From the NCBI RefSeq assembly GCF_020829665.1, contig NZ_JAIVFT010000012.1, positions 1-64,000 on the forward strand: a stretch of 64,000 nt of DNA, written 5' to 3'. Position numbers and translations under genes: made by a program. This stretch comes from Nostoc sp. CHAB 5824 (lineage in GTDB: Bacteria > Cyanobacteriota > Cyanobacteriia > Cyanobacteriales > Nostocaceae). The notes below the pieces were generated by a model. The model was not told the DNA's origin, made no database searches, and saw only the letters and a program-made list of their open reading frames with translations. Positions 8,094 to 16,278 of this stretch are shown here, one piece after another (positions within the stretch are counted from its first letter, which is position 1; every line of letters begins with the position of its first letter).

Positions 8094-8420
8094 AATCGCC
8101 TATTTGCATTAAGTGTCTTTATTGTTGTAACATACCATATGCAACAAGAGCGCTGCTTGTGCTTATTAATGTTATCTGCGGTTTTTCAAAAATCAAATAG
8201 GAATTTTGTACTATGTGTGGTGAAGACTTAGATAATTGTTATGAAATGTCAGAACAGATACTCATAATGTATAACATTTTTATTTTCCAGAGTTAATGGT
8301 TGTATTTGTGGTTTACATTTCGAGGCAAACCAAACAATCATCTCAATATTTGTATTCACTTAATTTTGCATCTAGTATTTTCCACTAGTCAATCCAAGAA
8401 TTTCAAAAGAGGATAAATCC

Positions 8421-10142
8421 ATGTTTAGTTTCTTTCGTTGGCCATCAGCAAGGGTTGGTTTACTAGTTCTGGGAATGACAGCTGCTACAATAACTCCCAT
8501 CGTAATTTCTGTCCCAGCTTTATCTCAAGATACTGTTCCATCTACGACACCATCACCTGCAACACCATCACCTGCGACACCATCACCTGCAACCCCATCG
8601 CCTGCTTCAACAGTTAACTTATCTGATGTTTCTTCAGATTATTGGGCGCGTCCTTTCATTCAAGCCCTAGCTGACAATAACGTGATTACTGGCTTTCCTG
8701 ATGGCACCTTTAGGCCGAATCAAGCCGTGACTCGTGCTGAATTTGCCGCTCTAATTCAAAAAGCTTTCGGTAATCAAAACCGAGTTCGGCAATTAAGCGC
8801 AGGTGGATTTAGTGATGTTCCTGCTAACTATTGGGCGGCTTCTGCAATTCAGCAAGCCTACGAAACAGGATTTCTGGCAGGCTATCCGGGGAATGTGTTT
8901 AGACCAAATCAACAAATACCCAAGGTACAGGCGATCGTTGCTTTAACGAATGGTTTAGGTTTAACTGCTAGCAGCACTGGAACCAGTAGTGACCTCAGCA
9001 CCTACTACAGCGACGCCTCAAGTATTCCGGATTATGCTGTTAGTAGTGTGACAATAGCAACACAATCTAATATTGTTGTTAATTATCCAGATGTAAAACA
9101 ACTCAATCCGCAACAGCCCTTGACTCGTGCTGAAGCTGCGGCGCTCTTATATCAAGCTTTGGCTAGACAGGGACGCGTGCAACCCATTGCTAGCAATCTT
9201 CCAGCTACTCAATATATTGTCGGTGGAACTCAAACCGGTACTGATATTGTTTCTCTTGCTGCATCCAGTAATTCTTTCACAACTCTGACTTCTTTATTAA
9301 AGACAGCTGGTTTAGCAGATGTTCTGCAACAGCCTGGCCCTTATACAGTCTTCGCTCCCACCGATGAAGCGTTTGCTGCTTTGCCTGCTGCTACCCTACA
9401 GCAGTTACAGCAACCAGAAAACAGAGAAGCATTGATTAAGATTTTGAGATATCATGTGGTTCCTGGTGCAGTAACTGCTAGTCAGCTCTCGGCTGGAGAA
9501 CTGAAAACCTATGAAGAAAGACCTGTAAATATTCAAATCGATTCCGCTAGTAATCAAGTCTCGGTAAATAATGCCAGAGTTATTCAGGCGGATGTGAAAG
9601 CTAGCAATGGTGTTATCCATGCAATTAACCAAGTCCTTGTCCCGCCTGATATTAACATCAGCCAGTTAAATCAACCACCAACAGGAAACACAGATGGTAC
9701 AACGCCTAATGTTACCCCAGGTAGAACTACTCTTGGTGGTCCTAGCTACATCGGCGTTGCTGGTAATATTGGTTTGAGCGGCAATGATACAGCTCTGGGT
9801 GACACTAACTTTGCAGTAATCAGCAAAATTGGTCTGACACGCAATATATCAGTGCGACCATCGGTGCTGTTTGGGGACGATACAATATTTTTGGTTCCCT
9901 TGACTTTGGATTTTGCTCCTCGCACAGCAGGTTCAGTGGGCGAAAGAACCTTTGCTATATCTCCTTTTATTGGTGCTGGCGTAGCTATCGAAGCTAATCT
10001 TGATACCGATTTTGGATTACTTTTAACTGGTGGTGTAGACATTCCTATAGCTAACAGATTTACGGTGACAGGTGCTGTAAATGCTGCTTTTATGGATGAA
10101 ACTGATGTAGGACTACTATTAGGAGTTGGCTACAACTTCTAA
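8421..10142 (+). CDS. SLH-fasciclin-beta-barrel outer envelope protein
   Basis: This 573-residue exported protein begins with a signal peptide (hydrophobic 11-32, cleavage near ALSQ). A Pro-rich linker of four 5-residue repeats (ATPSP) follows. Then come S-layer homology segments (DVSSDYWARPFIQALADNNV with FPDGTFRPNQAVTRAEFAAL, a second near 130-190 and a third near 195-250), a fasciclin/FAS1 domain (about 275-415, with YTVFAPTDEAFAALP and LRYHVVPG) and a C-terminal outer-membrane-type beta-barrel region ending in GVGYNF. The terminal Phe fits an outer membrane protein. It likely ties the outer membrane to peptidoglycan and mediates adhesion. It is monocistronic; GAGG lies 9 bp before ATG. 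Confidence 0.88.
   Translation: MFSFFRWPSARVGLLVLGMTAATITPIVISVPALSQDTVPSTTPSPATPSPATPSPATPSPASTVNLSDVSSDYWARPFIQALADNNVITGFPDGTFRPNQAVTRAEFAALIQKAFGNQNRVRQLSAGGFSDVPANYWAASAIQQAYETGFLAGYPGNVFRPNQQIPKVQAIVALTNGLGLTASSTGTSSDLSTYYSDASSIPDYAVSSVTIATQSNIVVNYPDVKQLNPQQPLTRAEAAALLYQALARQGRVQPIASNLPATQYIVGGTQTGTDIVSLAASSNSFTTLTSLLKTAGLADVLQQPGPYTVFAPTDEAFAALPAATLQQLQQPENREALIKILRYHVVPGAVTASQLSAGELKTYEERPVNIQIDSASNQVSVNNARVIQADVKASNGVIHAINQVLVPPDINISQLNQPPTGNTDGTTPNVTPGRTTLGGPSYIGVAGNIGLSGNDTALGDTNFAVISKIGLTRNISVRPSVLFGDDTIFLVPLTLDFAPRTAGSVGERTFAISPFIGAGVAIEANLDTDFGLLLTGGVDIPIANRFTVTGAVNAAFMDETDVGLLLGVGYNF
8557..8607. repeat. 15-bp coding tandem repeat
   Basis: Four copies of a 15-bp unit of the form ACACCATCACCTGCA encode the ATPSP linker between the signal peptide and the first SLH domain. 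Such arrays expand and contract easily, so linker length may vary between strains. Confidence 0.75.
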
Positions 10143-10165
10143 GTAAATAAAAGTAAAACACACGA

Positions 10166-10390
10166 TAGGGGCGCACAAATGTCATTGGTGTCAACTTAAT
10201 GTAAAAACCAGTCTAAAACCAGCTTTGAGAGATTCTCGTTAAGAGTCTCAGACTGGGAATGTCCATCATAAGGCTCCGCCTCCAGAATTGGCAGCAGCCC
10301 AATGAATTGCATTTCCAGCCAGAGGCTCTTAACGAGGTTTTAAAGAAGTTTTTGCTTAAGTTCACACGTATGCACAAATGTGCGCTCCTA
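10166..10390. mobile_element. MITE-like element, copy 1
   Basis: A non-coding element of about 225 bp is bounded by imperfect inverted repeats, TAGGGGCGCACAAATG at 10166-10181 and CAAATGTGCGCTCCTA at 10375-10390, with GTGTCAACTTAA and CTTAAGTTCACACGTA just inside. Its core (GGCTCCGCCTCC, CAGCAGCCCAATGAA, CAGAGGCTCTTAACGAGG) is repeated in inverted orientation at 29894-30104. No transposase is encoded, so movement would need one supplied in trans. Confidence 0.7.
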
Positions 10391-10444
10391 CTGTATTCCA
10401 CCAAATTGAAAACAGCTATAACAGGAAGTTGGCATCAAACTGTA

Positions 10445-11110
10445 TTAAGGTCGCTTGATGGCTAAAGTAAGCCCATCGGCAATGGGGATAAGAGAGAGGG
10501 TAACCCGTTCGTCATGATGTAACTTCTCGTTGAGCGCCCGGATAGCTTGGGTGCTTTCATCTTGATTTTGCTCCTCAGCAACTTGTCCTGACCATAAAAC
10601 ATTATCAATAGCAATCAATCCACCTGGACGCACCAATTGCAGCGATCGCTCAAAATATCCATCATAATTTTCTTTATCAGCATCAATAAAAGCAAAATCA
10701 AATGTCTCAGCTTGCCCAGTTGCCAATAGCTGATCTAAAGTTTCCAAGCCTGGTGCTAATCGCAGATCGATTTTATCGGCAACTCCGGCTTCTTGCCAAT
10801 AGCGGCGAGCGATCGCAGTAAATTCTTCACTCACATCAACAGCGATTATCTTTCCATCAGCCGGTAGTGCCAAAGCTACAGAAAGTGAGCTATAACCCGT
10901 AAACACTCCAACTTCCAGGGTTTTCTTGGCCCCAATAAGCTGCACCAAAAGTCTCATAAACTGCCCTTGTTCTGGTGAAATCTGCATTCCACTTCGGGGA
11001 TGACTGGCGGTTTCTTGGCGCAACTTCAAAAGAATCTCCGGTTCCCGCAGCGAAACGGATAAAAGGTAATTATAAAGTTGGTTATCAAGACCTATAGACT
11101 GTTTTGGCAT
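10445..11110 (-). CDS. SAM-dependent O-methyltransferase, CCoAOMT-like
   Basis: This 221-residue class I methyltransferase is of the caffeoyl-CoA/catechol O-methyltransferase type. Motif I is VGVFTGYSSLSVALALPADG (EVGVFTGYSS binds SAM), followed by IAVDVSEEF. The metal-binding region FDFAFIDADKENYDGYFE contains the DADK motif, and DNVLWSGQVAEE completes the site. Members methylate catechol-like hydroxyls using a divalent metal; the substrate is unknown and may be a secondary metabolite. The length matches the family (about 220). It is transcribed alone on the minus strand, and its 3' end abuts the MITE-like element. Confidence 0.92.
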   Translation of the reverse strand: MPKQSIGLDNQLYNYLLSVSLREPEILLKLRQETASHPRSGMQISPEQGQFMRLLVQLIGAKKTLEVGVFTGYSSLSVALALPADGKIIAVDVSEEFTAIARRYWQEAGVADKIDLRLAPGLETLDQLLATGQAETFDFAFIDADKENYDGYFERSLQLVRPGGLIAIDNVLWSGQVAEEQNQDESTQAIRALNEKLHHDERVTLSLIPIADGLTLAIKRP

Positions 11111-11226
11111 AGTAGATCAGAGTATTAAAAGAATCTACAGTTATACTATCGCCCAAGAGTAGTTTTTCAGGAATCCCCAGTGAGCTTAATCTCTGTCGTC
11201 TTCGTCTGGCTCTATTTACACAGCGT

Positions 11227-11734
11227 TTATAATTTCACTTCCAAATTTTCAGTGATACCTTGGAACAGTTCCAACGCTGCACCTAAGTCTTCTGCAATTT
11301 CCAAAGCTAAAACATCCGGTGCAGGTAAATTATCAGAATCCTCTAAACTCTCATCCTTCAGCCAGAAAATATCTAAACTGACTAAAGGCATCCCCATCAA
11401 GCGATCGCAAAGCCTCCCAACTATATTCGGTGGGAATGGTGGAACGTTTACCCAAAGGTGGGGGAAGTTGGTTTTGTTCTTTGACCATCTTTAGCAACAG
11501 CAAATAGGTAAGCTGTTCTACATAGTCATTAGACTTCTTGCAGAAGTGGGGTAAGGGATAAGGGGTAAGGGGGAAAGCGGCGATAGAATTACCATGCATC
11601 CTTTAACCTTTACCCTTTCCCCAAGAGTGCAAAACTATTTTTGCAAGAGGTCTATTGTAGCTAACGCCATTATCACGGAGGACGTTGCAATAATTCCAGA
11701 GTTTTTGAACGATGGTCGAAGATCCGTTAGCCAT
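11227..11734 (-). pseudogene. hsdM: hsdM remnant (type I R-M methyltransferase subunit)
   Basis: Three separated pieces of HsdM can be read. ATG at 11732-11734 starts MANGSSTIVQKLWNYCNVLR followed by DNGVSY. After a 125-bp insertion the gene resumes as DYVEQLTYLLLLKM through TIPTEYSWEALRSLDGDAF. It then jumps, in another frame, to the C-terminus (VSLDIFWLKDESLEDS, PAPDVLALEIAEDLGAALEL), ending at 11227. The central catalytic part, including the SAM and NPPY motifs, is deleted. The piece is clearly dead. It follows the small gene at 11765 by 30 bp, in the order hsdR, hsdS, zeta-like, small gene, hsdM. Confidence 0.8.
11528..11655. mobile_element. Small MITE-like insertion inside hsdM
   Basis: An insertion of about 125 bp with terminal inverted repeats ATTAGACTTCTTGCAGAAGT (11528-11547) and ATTTTTGCAAGAGGTCTATT (11636-11655) separates the codons for GVSY and DYVEQL of hsdM. 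It has no coding capacity; its interior holds purine-rich GGGTAAGGG-type repeats. It shows a transposition-like event in the N-terminal part of the methyltransferase gene. Confidence 0.65.
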
Positions 11735-11764
11735 TTAATTAAATTTGTATATAGGGTTTAACTG

Positions 11765-11953
11765 TCATTCGCCATGACTAACAGTTGAATCAAGAGGAGG
11801 AATTTGATCGGCAGTTAATGTAACAACTTGGCCATCTTGCCAAATGCTAATAGATTCTCCTAAACGGCGGTGTCTTTCAATCGCTTTCTTCATAGCGAGT
11901 TTAACCCCTGCGTCGATTTGGCTAGATAATTTCTCAAAAATTGGCTTATTCAT
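11765..11953 (-). CDS. Small partner of the zeta-like kinase
   Basis: This 62-residue protein is largely helical (FEKLSSQIDAGVKLAMKKAI, ERHRRLGESI) and ends in SIWQDGQVVTLTADQIPP. Its ATG overlaps the stop region of the zeta-like gene by 8 bp (ATGAATAA), so the two are translationally coupled. Size and coupling suggest a partner or antitoxin, though epsilon antitoxins normally precede zeta and no epsilon-like sequence is evident. Both genes look intact while all neighbouring R-M genes are broken. Confidence 0.65.
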   Translation of the reverse strand: MNKPIFEKLSSQIDAGVKLAMKKAIERHRRLGESISIWQDGQVVTLTADQIPPLDSTVSHGE

Positions 11954-12521
11954 AGGTATTAGTAGTAATTTGGCTCCATAGTTGGGGTTGATAAATTATC
12001 GGCTCTTGATTTAAAGGGCGTTCAGCTATGATCTGCAAAATTGGATTAGAGTTATCGTAAACAATCCAGCGATCGCACAAGGGTAAGTATAATTCAATTA
12101 AGTTCTTTCTTGAGCGTTCGTAGCGACGGCGAATAGTGTCTTCTGGGATGTTGTGACCACCACTTTCTACACGTCTCTTGACCCGTGCGATCGCTAATTC
12201 GGGACTTTGTAACCAAAAGTAAATTAAGTTGATAATATAACCTTTGTTTTTACATTCTCTCAAGAATCGGGCAAAATTGCGTGCAGCTAAAGTTGTTTCA
12301 AAAGCAAAATCAGCTTCAGCATTCACCAGAGTTTCTAGTCTTTCTAACATTAATCTTCCGGCTTGAATGGCTACGGATTCCGGGTTAAAAAGAGAAAGTC
12401 CGGCTGCTATTTCATCGGCGTTGACATATTCAAATACTTCTAGGAAGTAGGGAAGGATTTGCAAGGCGGCGGTAGTTTTACCAGAACCGTTTGCACCGCC
12501 GATAATGTACAGGTTGGGCAT
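11946..12521 (-). CDS. Zeta-toxin-like P-loop kinase
   Basis: This 191-residue protein has a Walker A at the N-terminus (IIGGANGSGKTTAALQILPY), FEYVNADEIAAGLS and ADFAFETTLAARNFARFL, the pattern of the zeta toxin/AAA_33 group whose characterised members phosphorylate UDP-GlcNAc or other small substrates. RVKRRVESGGHNIPEDTIRRRYERS resembles the lid and substrate region. It starts within the hsdS stop codon (TAATG) and overlaps the small gene after it, so it was part of the R-M operon. Toxicity is not shown by sequence; a housekeeping or defence-linked kinase role is possible. Confidence 0.8.
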   Translation of the reverse strand: MPNLYIIGGANGSGKTTAALQILPYFLEVFEYVNADEIAAGLSLFNPESVAIQAGRLMLERLETLVNAEADFAFETTLAARNFARFLRECKNKGYIINLIYFWLQSPELAIARVKRRVESGGHNIPEDTIRRRYERSRKNLIELYLPLCDRWIVYDNSNPILQIIAERPLNQEPIIYQPQLWSQITTNTYE

Positions 12522-12830
12522 TATTCTAATGGTAATGCTAATTGTGTAGATGATTGGGGCTGAGATTTAGTCTTTTTCTTGGTTTCGGTTGTTACCTGTT
12601 TGGCTTTTTCGGCTTTGATGCGTTCTAGGAGTTTTTCTGCGGGTTCGTCGTTGGGTTCCAACTATTGTCAGTAAAATATTATTAATTTGAATCGGATTAT
12701 TTTTACTAATTTCTTCAAAATTTTTTTCAGTAATGTATGAAAAATCTTCTTCCAAATCTATAAATCCTTCTTTTATATTTCTTGCACTAAGTAAAGGAAT
12801 ACCTTTTTCGGGGAGGACGTGACAGCGCAT
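12521..12830 (-). pseudogene. hsdS: hsdS remnant (type I R-M specificity subunit)
   Basis: The first part reads GIPLLSARNIKEGFIDLEED, then FSYITEKNFEEISKNNPIQI and NNILLTIVGT, the start of a target-recognition domain. At about 12660 the frame shifts and jumps to the C-terminal tail EPNDEPAEKLLERIKAEKAK, ending KKKTKSQPQSS and LALPLE, stop at 12521-12523. Everything between is deleted, so no full recognition domain remains. The N-terminus is fused to hsdR sequence. The stop overlaps the start of the zeta-like gene. Confidence 0.78.
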
Positions 12831-13037
12831 TTGCTAAGTGCTTAATCTGCTCATAAGTAAATTGTCGCTGTCCGTAGGGTTGATTATAAAAGATAGACAG
12901 CGCCGTAATTTCATCCTTATTGTCCTGAATAACTGGCGAAAACTCTCCACCGTCCCTATTGCCTTATCTCTAGCGGTGGTATCAAAACCAGCCTGTAACA
13001 CCACATCCTGACTGAGCTTAAAGTCGTCAAACATCAA
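12795..13037 (-). pseudogene. hsdR: hsdR C-terminal fragment
   Basis: The beginning, MFDDFKLSQDVVLQAGFDTT and ARDKAIGTVESFRQ, is followed after a one-base frameshift by IQDNKDEITALSIFYNQPYG and QRQFTYEQIKHLANALSRP. This is the C-terminal region of type I restriction endonuclease R subunits. It then runs directly into the hsdS fragment. The nuclease and helicase parts are absent. Confidence 0.75.
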
Positions 13038-13163
13038 TTTCCCGAATCTGGAAAAGCGAATCTACGCCGATTGGTCAACCAAGTGCTGCGGAAATATGGT
13101 TATCCGCCAGAAAAGCAAGAGAAGACGATGGTGCTACAACAGGCGAGGAATTCGGAAATTTAA
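13038..13163 (+). pseudogene. hsdR: hsdR extreme C-terminus on the opposite strand
   Basis: On the plus strand, SGKANLRRLVNQVLRKYGYP followed by PEKQEKTMVLQQAR ends at TAA 13161-13163. This is the typical end of HsdR proteins. It sits head to head with the other hsdR fragment, so an inversion, or two different R-M systems, contributed to this locus. Confidence 0.7.
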
Positions 13164-13370
13164 TAAACCTGCCAAAATGGCAACTAGATTCTGATTAACC
13201 AAGTTAAATTGTACAAAGATAAACGACTTCAAGGGTTTTGTTATCAGGGACTACTACGTAAGCAAATTCCTTTTGGAAAATACTATATACTAAGTGATTT
13301 ACAAGAAAAAACTATCTCTACCAGTTATTTGCAGAGTATTTTCTGTGCAGATAAATATCAATAATTAGGT

Positions 13371-13400
13371 TTGACATTTGCTGCAACAGGAATATTAAAT
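13371..13400 (+). promoter_or_regulatory. Strong sigma-70-type promoter of a likely sRNA
   Basis: A perfect -35 box TTGACA lies at 13371-13376. A -10 candidate, TATTAA at 13393-13398 or TTAAAT at 13395-13400, follows at 16 or 18 bp. No open reading frame follows within 200 bp, but a terminator hairpin does. Confidence 0.55.
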
Positions 13401-13404
13401 ACGT

Positions 13405-13541
13405 GCGGGCGTTGTTGAAGTACGCATTAGCCCCCAAATAACGGGCAACGTCTGTATACATTCCTGTTCACTTCAGTGGCAAATGGCAGAGTGGGAGTTT
13501 GGAAGCTGACTGATATGCTTCCTCCCACTCTCTTTTTCTTT
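13405..13541 (+). ncRNA. Candidate small RNA
   Basis: Between the decayed R-M locus and the alpha/beta hydrolase gene lies a stand-alone transcription unit: a consensus-like promoter (13371-13400), about 130 nt with internal pairing potential (GGGCGTTG near 13407 with CAACG near 13446) and a strong hairpin followed by a T-rich tract. No plausible short protein is encoded on the plus strand. I cannot assign it to a known cyanobacterial RNA family such as Yfr or NsiR. Confidence 0.45.
13488..13541 (+). terminator. Rho-independent-type terminator
   Basis: AGAGTGGGAG at 13488-13497 pairs perfectly with CTCCCACTCT ending at 13531. An inner GGAAGC/GCTTCC stem extends the hairpin, and CTTTTTCTTT follows. 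It ends the candidate small RNA on the plus strand and could also stop transcripts entering from the hydrolase side. Confidence 0.75.
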
Positions 13542-13606
13542 AGTGATTTCTAATTGTGAGGTATTTTTGCATATTTGGGATGCTTCTATCAAAACATGAA
13601 CTGTCT

Positions 13607-14539
13607 TTACAATTCAGTATCTCGTAAAAACTCAATAATCGCTGCATTCAACACCTCAAAAGCACCAGTTGAGGCATCATGATAGCAGTTAGACAAAATT
13701 TGTAATTTAGAATTAGGGATATGCTGATGTAATTTTTCACCATGACTAGTAGGAAACCAACTATCTTGCTCACCCCATAAAACTAGTGTAGGACACTTAA
13801 TCGCACTCAGGTTATTTTGAATCTGGGTGAGCATATTTGGCTTATTTGCTTGCCAATTTTCAATTTCTCGCGCTGCTATTTGTAACTCTTCGGCGACTTT
13901 TGCGATCGTACCAGGAAATTCAATAAATGGGTGAGTTATCCAATAGATATCTTCTTGTGTCAAAATTGACGGATCAAATAATACCCTACGTCTTTCTATC
14001 GCCATAATTTCTCTAAATAGAGGTGCAAACAAATATGCCAAGCGTAAGGAGTCAATTGTTTGGATTATTTCCAGGGGCGTTTGGGCAAGTAACCACATAG
14101 CCCAATGGGGTAGACGTTCGGCAAAAACAGGTACGTTTATGACTACAAGCTGCCCGATTAATTGCGGATTTTCTTGAGCAAGGGCAAGGGCAACCAATCC
14201 CCCCAGAGATTCAGCCACAATCACTGCGGGTTCATCACATAATGCCTGAATAATTCTTTGAAACTCAATAACTTGATGACCGTTGTGTTCTCCACGAGAC
14301 AATGGTTTTTCCGAAAAACCAAAACCTTTGGCATCAAAACAAATTACTCGAAAATATTTAGATAATGGTGCTATACTATGGCGCCAATTATAGCTCCAAC
14401 TACCCATGCCATGTAATAAAATTAGCGGTTTACCTTTACCTTTTTCGCCATAAGCAATTTGTACAGGATACCCTTTAAAATCAGTAATAATTAGACTTTG
14501 CCGACCTTTAGGAAAAGTAGCTTGCCACCAATCTTTCAT
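13607..14539 (-). CDS. Alpha/beta-hydrolase fold protein
   Basis: This 310-residue protein has the alpha/beta-hydrolase layout: PLILLHGMGSWSYNWRH (oxyanion-hole HG), FDAKGFGFSEKP, the nucleophile elbow VIVAESLGGLVALALA (Ser in ESLGG), VLWGEQDSWFP with the acid, and a C-terminal NCYHDAS with the His. Such enzymes are esterases, lipases or haloalkane dehalogenase relatives; the substrate cannot be named. It is soluble with no signal peptide. Its start lies 19 bp from the end of the DUF4112 gene, so the two form an operon. Confidence 0.88.
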   Translation of the reverse strand: MKDWWQATFPKGRQSLIITDFKGYPVQIAYGEKGKGKPLILLHGMGSWSYNWRHSIAPLSKYFRVICFDAKGFGFSEKPLSRGEHNGHQVIEFQRIIQALCDEPAVIVAESLGGLVALALAQENPQLIGQLVVINVPVFAERLPHWAMWLLAQTPLEIIQTIDSLRLAYLFAPLFREIMAIERRRVLFDPSILTQEDIYWITHPFIEFPGTIAKVAEELQIAAREIENWQANKPNMLTQIQNNLSAIKCPTLVLWGEQDSWFPTSHGEKLHQHIPNSKLQILSNCYHDASTGAFEVLNAAIIEFLRDTEL

Positions 14540-14558
14540 TCCATTATTAATAAATAAT

Positions 14559-15065
14559 TTAACTACCAGTTAAGGCGTTCCACAGTATTCTAATTAGTAT
14601 CACGGGTAATGTTACTAAAACAACGGATATCAACAACAATCCAGCCAAAACAGCAAAGATAAACCACCTGTCTGCACTCTTTTGCTGGCTGGGAAACTTT
14701 AAGTACTCTTCCAATAGTTTAATATTGTTAGTGTTAGCTCTCCAGGCAAAATCAAAAAAGTCTCCCAAAACTGGGACAGCGCCTACCAAGCCATCAACGA
14801 TCACATTTAAAACCATTTTGCCTAAAGTAGCTCTAGATACACCCAGCCGCGCAGCTTCTAAGATGATGTAGCTAGAAAACATGATTCCCAAAAAATCACC
14901 ACCAATAGGTATTAATCCTAAAATTGGATCTAGACCAAAACCAATCTGCGTGCCAGGAATGGTAATAACATTATCCAGCAGCCTACTTAACTGACGCAGG
15001 CGCTTCAATGTGGGTGCTTTGGCATCAGGTTCAATCATTGAAAATCGAGGAGGAGAATCAGACAT
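14559..15065 (-). CDS. DUF4112 membrane protein
   Basis: This 168-residue protein matches the DUF4112 family by its pattern LRQLSRLLDNVITIPGTQIG, FGLDPILGLIPIGGDFLG, and VDGLVGAVPVLGDFFDFAWR followed by an Asn-rich turn. A C-terminal hydrophobic hairpin (about 133-163) probably spans the membrane. The function is unknown. It is conserved across cyanobacteria as a small membrane protein and precedes the hydrolase gene by 19 bp on the same strand, which suggests co-expression. Confidence 0.85.
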   Translation of the reverse strand: MSDSPPRFSMIEPDAKAPTLKRLRQLSRLLDNVITIPGTQIGFGLDPILGLIPIGGDFLGIMFSSYIILEAARLGVSRATLGKMVLNVIVDGLVGAVPVLGDFFDFAWRANTNNIKLLEEYLKFPSQQKSADRWFIFAVLAGLLLISVVLVTLPVILIRILWNALTGS

Positions 15066-15157
15066 GAGGGCGATCGCTAACCTTGTATTGAATCGTTAGA
15101 CATTCTACTCCCCTACTGAACTTTTGCAAAAATTTCTTCAGGGATTTATAACGATAT

Positions 15158-16063
15158 TTACAAATTAATATTTTTCACAAGATTCTGACGTGCTTTTGGG
15201 CGCATATCTTCGCCGACAGTTACGTTCAACTGATCGCCGATTAACAGAACAGCAGCGCTCATTGACAGCCAGAGCATTAAAACTATCACAGCCCCTACTG
15301 CACCATATACTTTATTATAATTGCCAAAATTCGCCACATAAAGCCGAAATAGGGCAGACAATATTGCCCAGAAAACAGCTGCTAAAATTGCTCCAGGCAT
15401 CATTGGCGTACCTGGGTTCCACTGGCTTGGGCCATAGCGATAGACAAAGCTAAAGGCGACAGCAACAATACTTAAAGCTAAAGGCCAGCGTAACAGCTGC
15501 CAAAGATGCAACAAAAAAATCAAAGAACCGTTTCCGCGCACTACCATTGCCAACAGCCAGTCGCTGGTAAACACTAAGAAAGAAGCCAGTACTAAAAGCA
15601 ACATAGTACCGACTGTTAATCCCAGAGAGACGAGCTTGGCTTTCCAAAAGGGGCGGATGTTTTCTGAAGGAATTTGATGGATTTGGTCGAAGGCAGTCAT
15701 AGCGGTACTCACCGCTCCAGAAGCAGTCCAAATTGCTAATACAAAGCTTAGAGAAAACAAACCACTGTTTCTAGAATTGGTAATTTCTGTGGTGGCAAAA
15801 TCACGAATCAGAACTAGAGCTTGTTCAGGTAGGACTTGACTGAGTTGTGCTGCCAGTTGTTTAAAGGTGGCTTGCAAAGATTCTGCCAATAAGCCAATGG
15901 CTGTGATGATAGCAAGAATTGCGGGAAACAGCGATAACATAGCATTGAAGGCGATTTCCGAGGCGAGTCCAAAAAGTCGTCTTTCAATTGTCCTGGCAAA
16001 AGTTTTTTTGAGCGTGCGCCAATTGAGGTGGCGAAAAAAGCGAAAAAACCGAGGCTTTGGCAT
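15158..16063 (-). CDS. YihY/BrkB-family inner membrane protein
   Basis: This 301-residue protein of the YihY (UPF0761) family has an N-terminal amphipathic stretch and about six membrane segments, with signatures EIAFNAMLSLFPAILAIITA, LVIRDFAT-like, and PGTPMMPGAILAAVFWAILS through YGAVGAVIVLMLWLSMSA. The family was once annotated as ribonuclease BN, which is wrong; its role in the envelope is not settled. It lies about 90 bp upstream of the DUF4112 gene on the same strand. Confidence 0.9.
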   Translation of the reverse strand: MPKPRFFRFFRHLNWRTLKKTFARTIERRLFGLASEIAFNAMLSLFPAILAIITAIGLLAESLQATFKQLAAQLSQVLPEQALVLIRDFATTEITNSRNSGLFSLSFVLAIWTASGAVSTAMTAFDQIHQIPSENIRPFWKAKLVSLGLTVGTMLLLVLASFLVFTSDWLLAMVVRGNGSLIFLLHLWQLLRWPLALSIVAVAFSFVYRYGPSQWNPGTPMMPGAILAAVFWAILSALFRLYVANFGNYNKVYGAVGAVIVLMLWLSMSAAVLLIGDQLNVTVGEDMRPKARQNLVKNINL

Positions 16064-16196
16064 GACTTAGAGTTAAAACTGGTTGGCTTTATTAACTACT
16101 GTGCCAAATTTTGTGTAGCGATCGCATTTACCTTTTTACCGCAAGAATATCGAGTGACCGAGTGGGAAGCAAGGAAAGAATTCCTAACTCTTGTAC

Positions 16197-16216
16197 AGAC
16201 ACGATTAATCGCGTCT
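16197..16216. repeat. Palindromic repeat of the AGACGCGATTAATCG family
   Basis: The sequence AGACACGATTAATCGCGTCT is a palindrome with one mismatched pair and is a close copy of 771-790 and, in its arms, of 26972-26997. It lies between the YihY-type gene and the coiled-coil gene. Confidence 0.7.
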
Positions 16217-16221
16217 CTACT

Positions 16222-16270
16222 CTTGACTAATGACCATTGACTAATGACCATTGACTAATGACCATTGACT
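16222..16270. repeat. 14-bp tandem repeat (two linked heptamers)
   Basis: The unit TAATGACCATTGAC is repeated more than three times in a row. It is an STRR-type array, like that at 5199 and 27394. An ATG inside the array is in frame with the coiled-coil gene, but that is probably an accident. Confidence 0.8.
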
Positions 16271-16278
16271 ATTTATTT

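Noticed and set aside
11180..11494. Plus-strand 104-codon frame opposite hsdM
   Set aside because: The minus strand clearly encodes HsdM fragments here, so the plus-strand frame is a shadow.
13371..13541. Known RNA such as 6S RNA, tmRNA or Yfr1
   Set aside because: Length and motifs do not match: no tmRNA tag frame or tRNA-like end and no Yfr1 core were seen, so it is left unassigned.
16222..16270. CRISPR array
   Set aside because: The 14-bp units are directly adjacent with no spacers, as for all other tandem arrays in the window.
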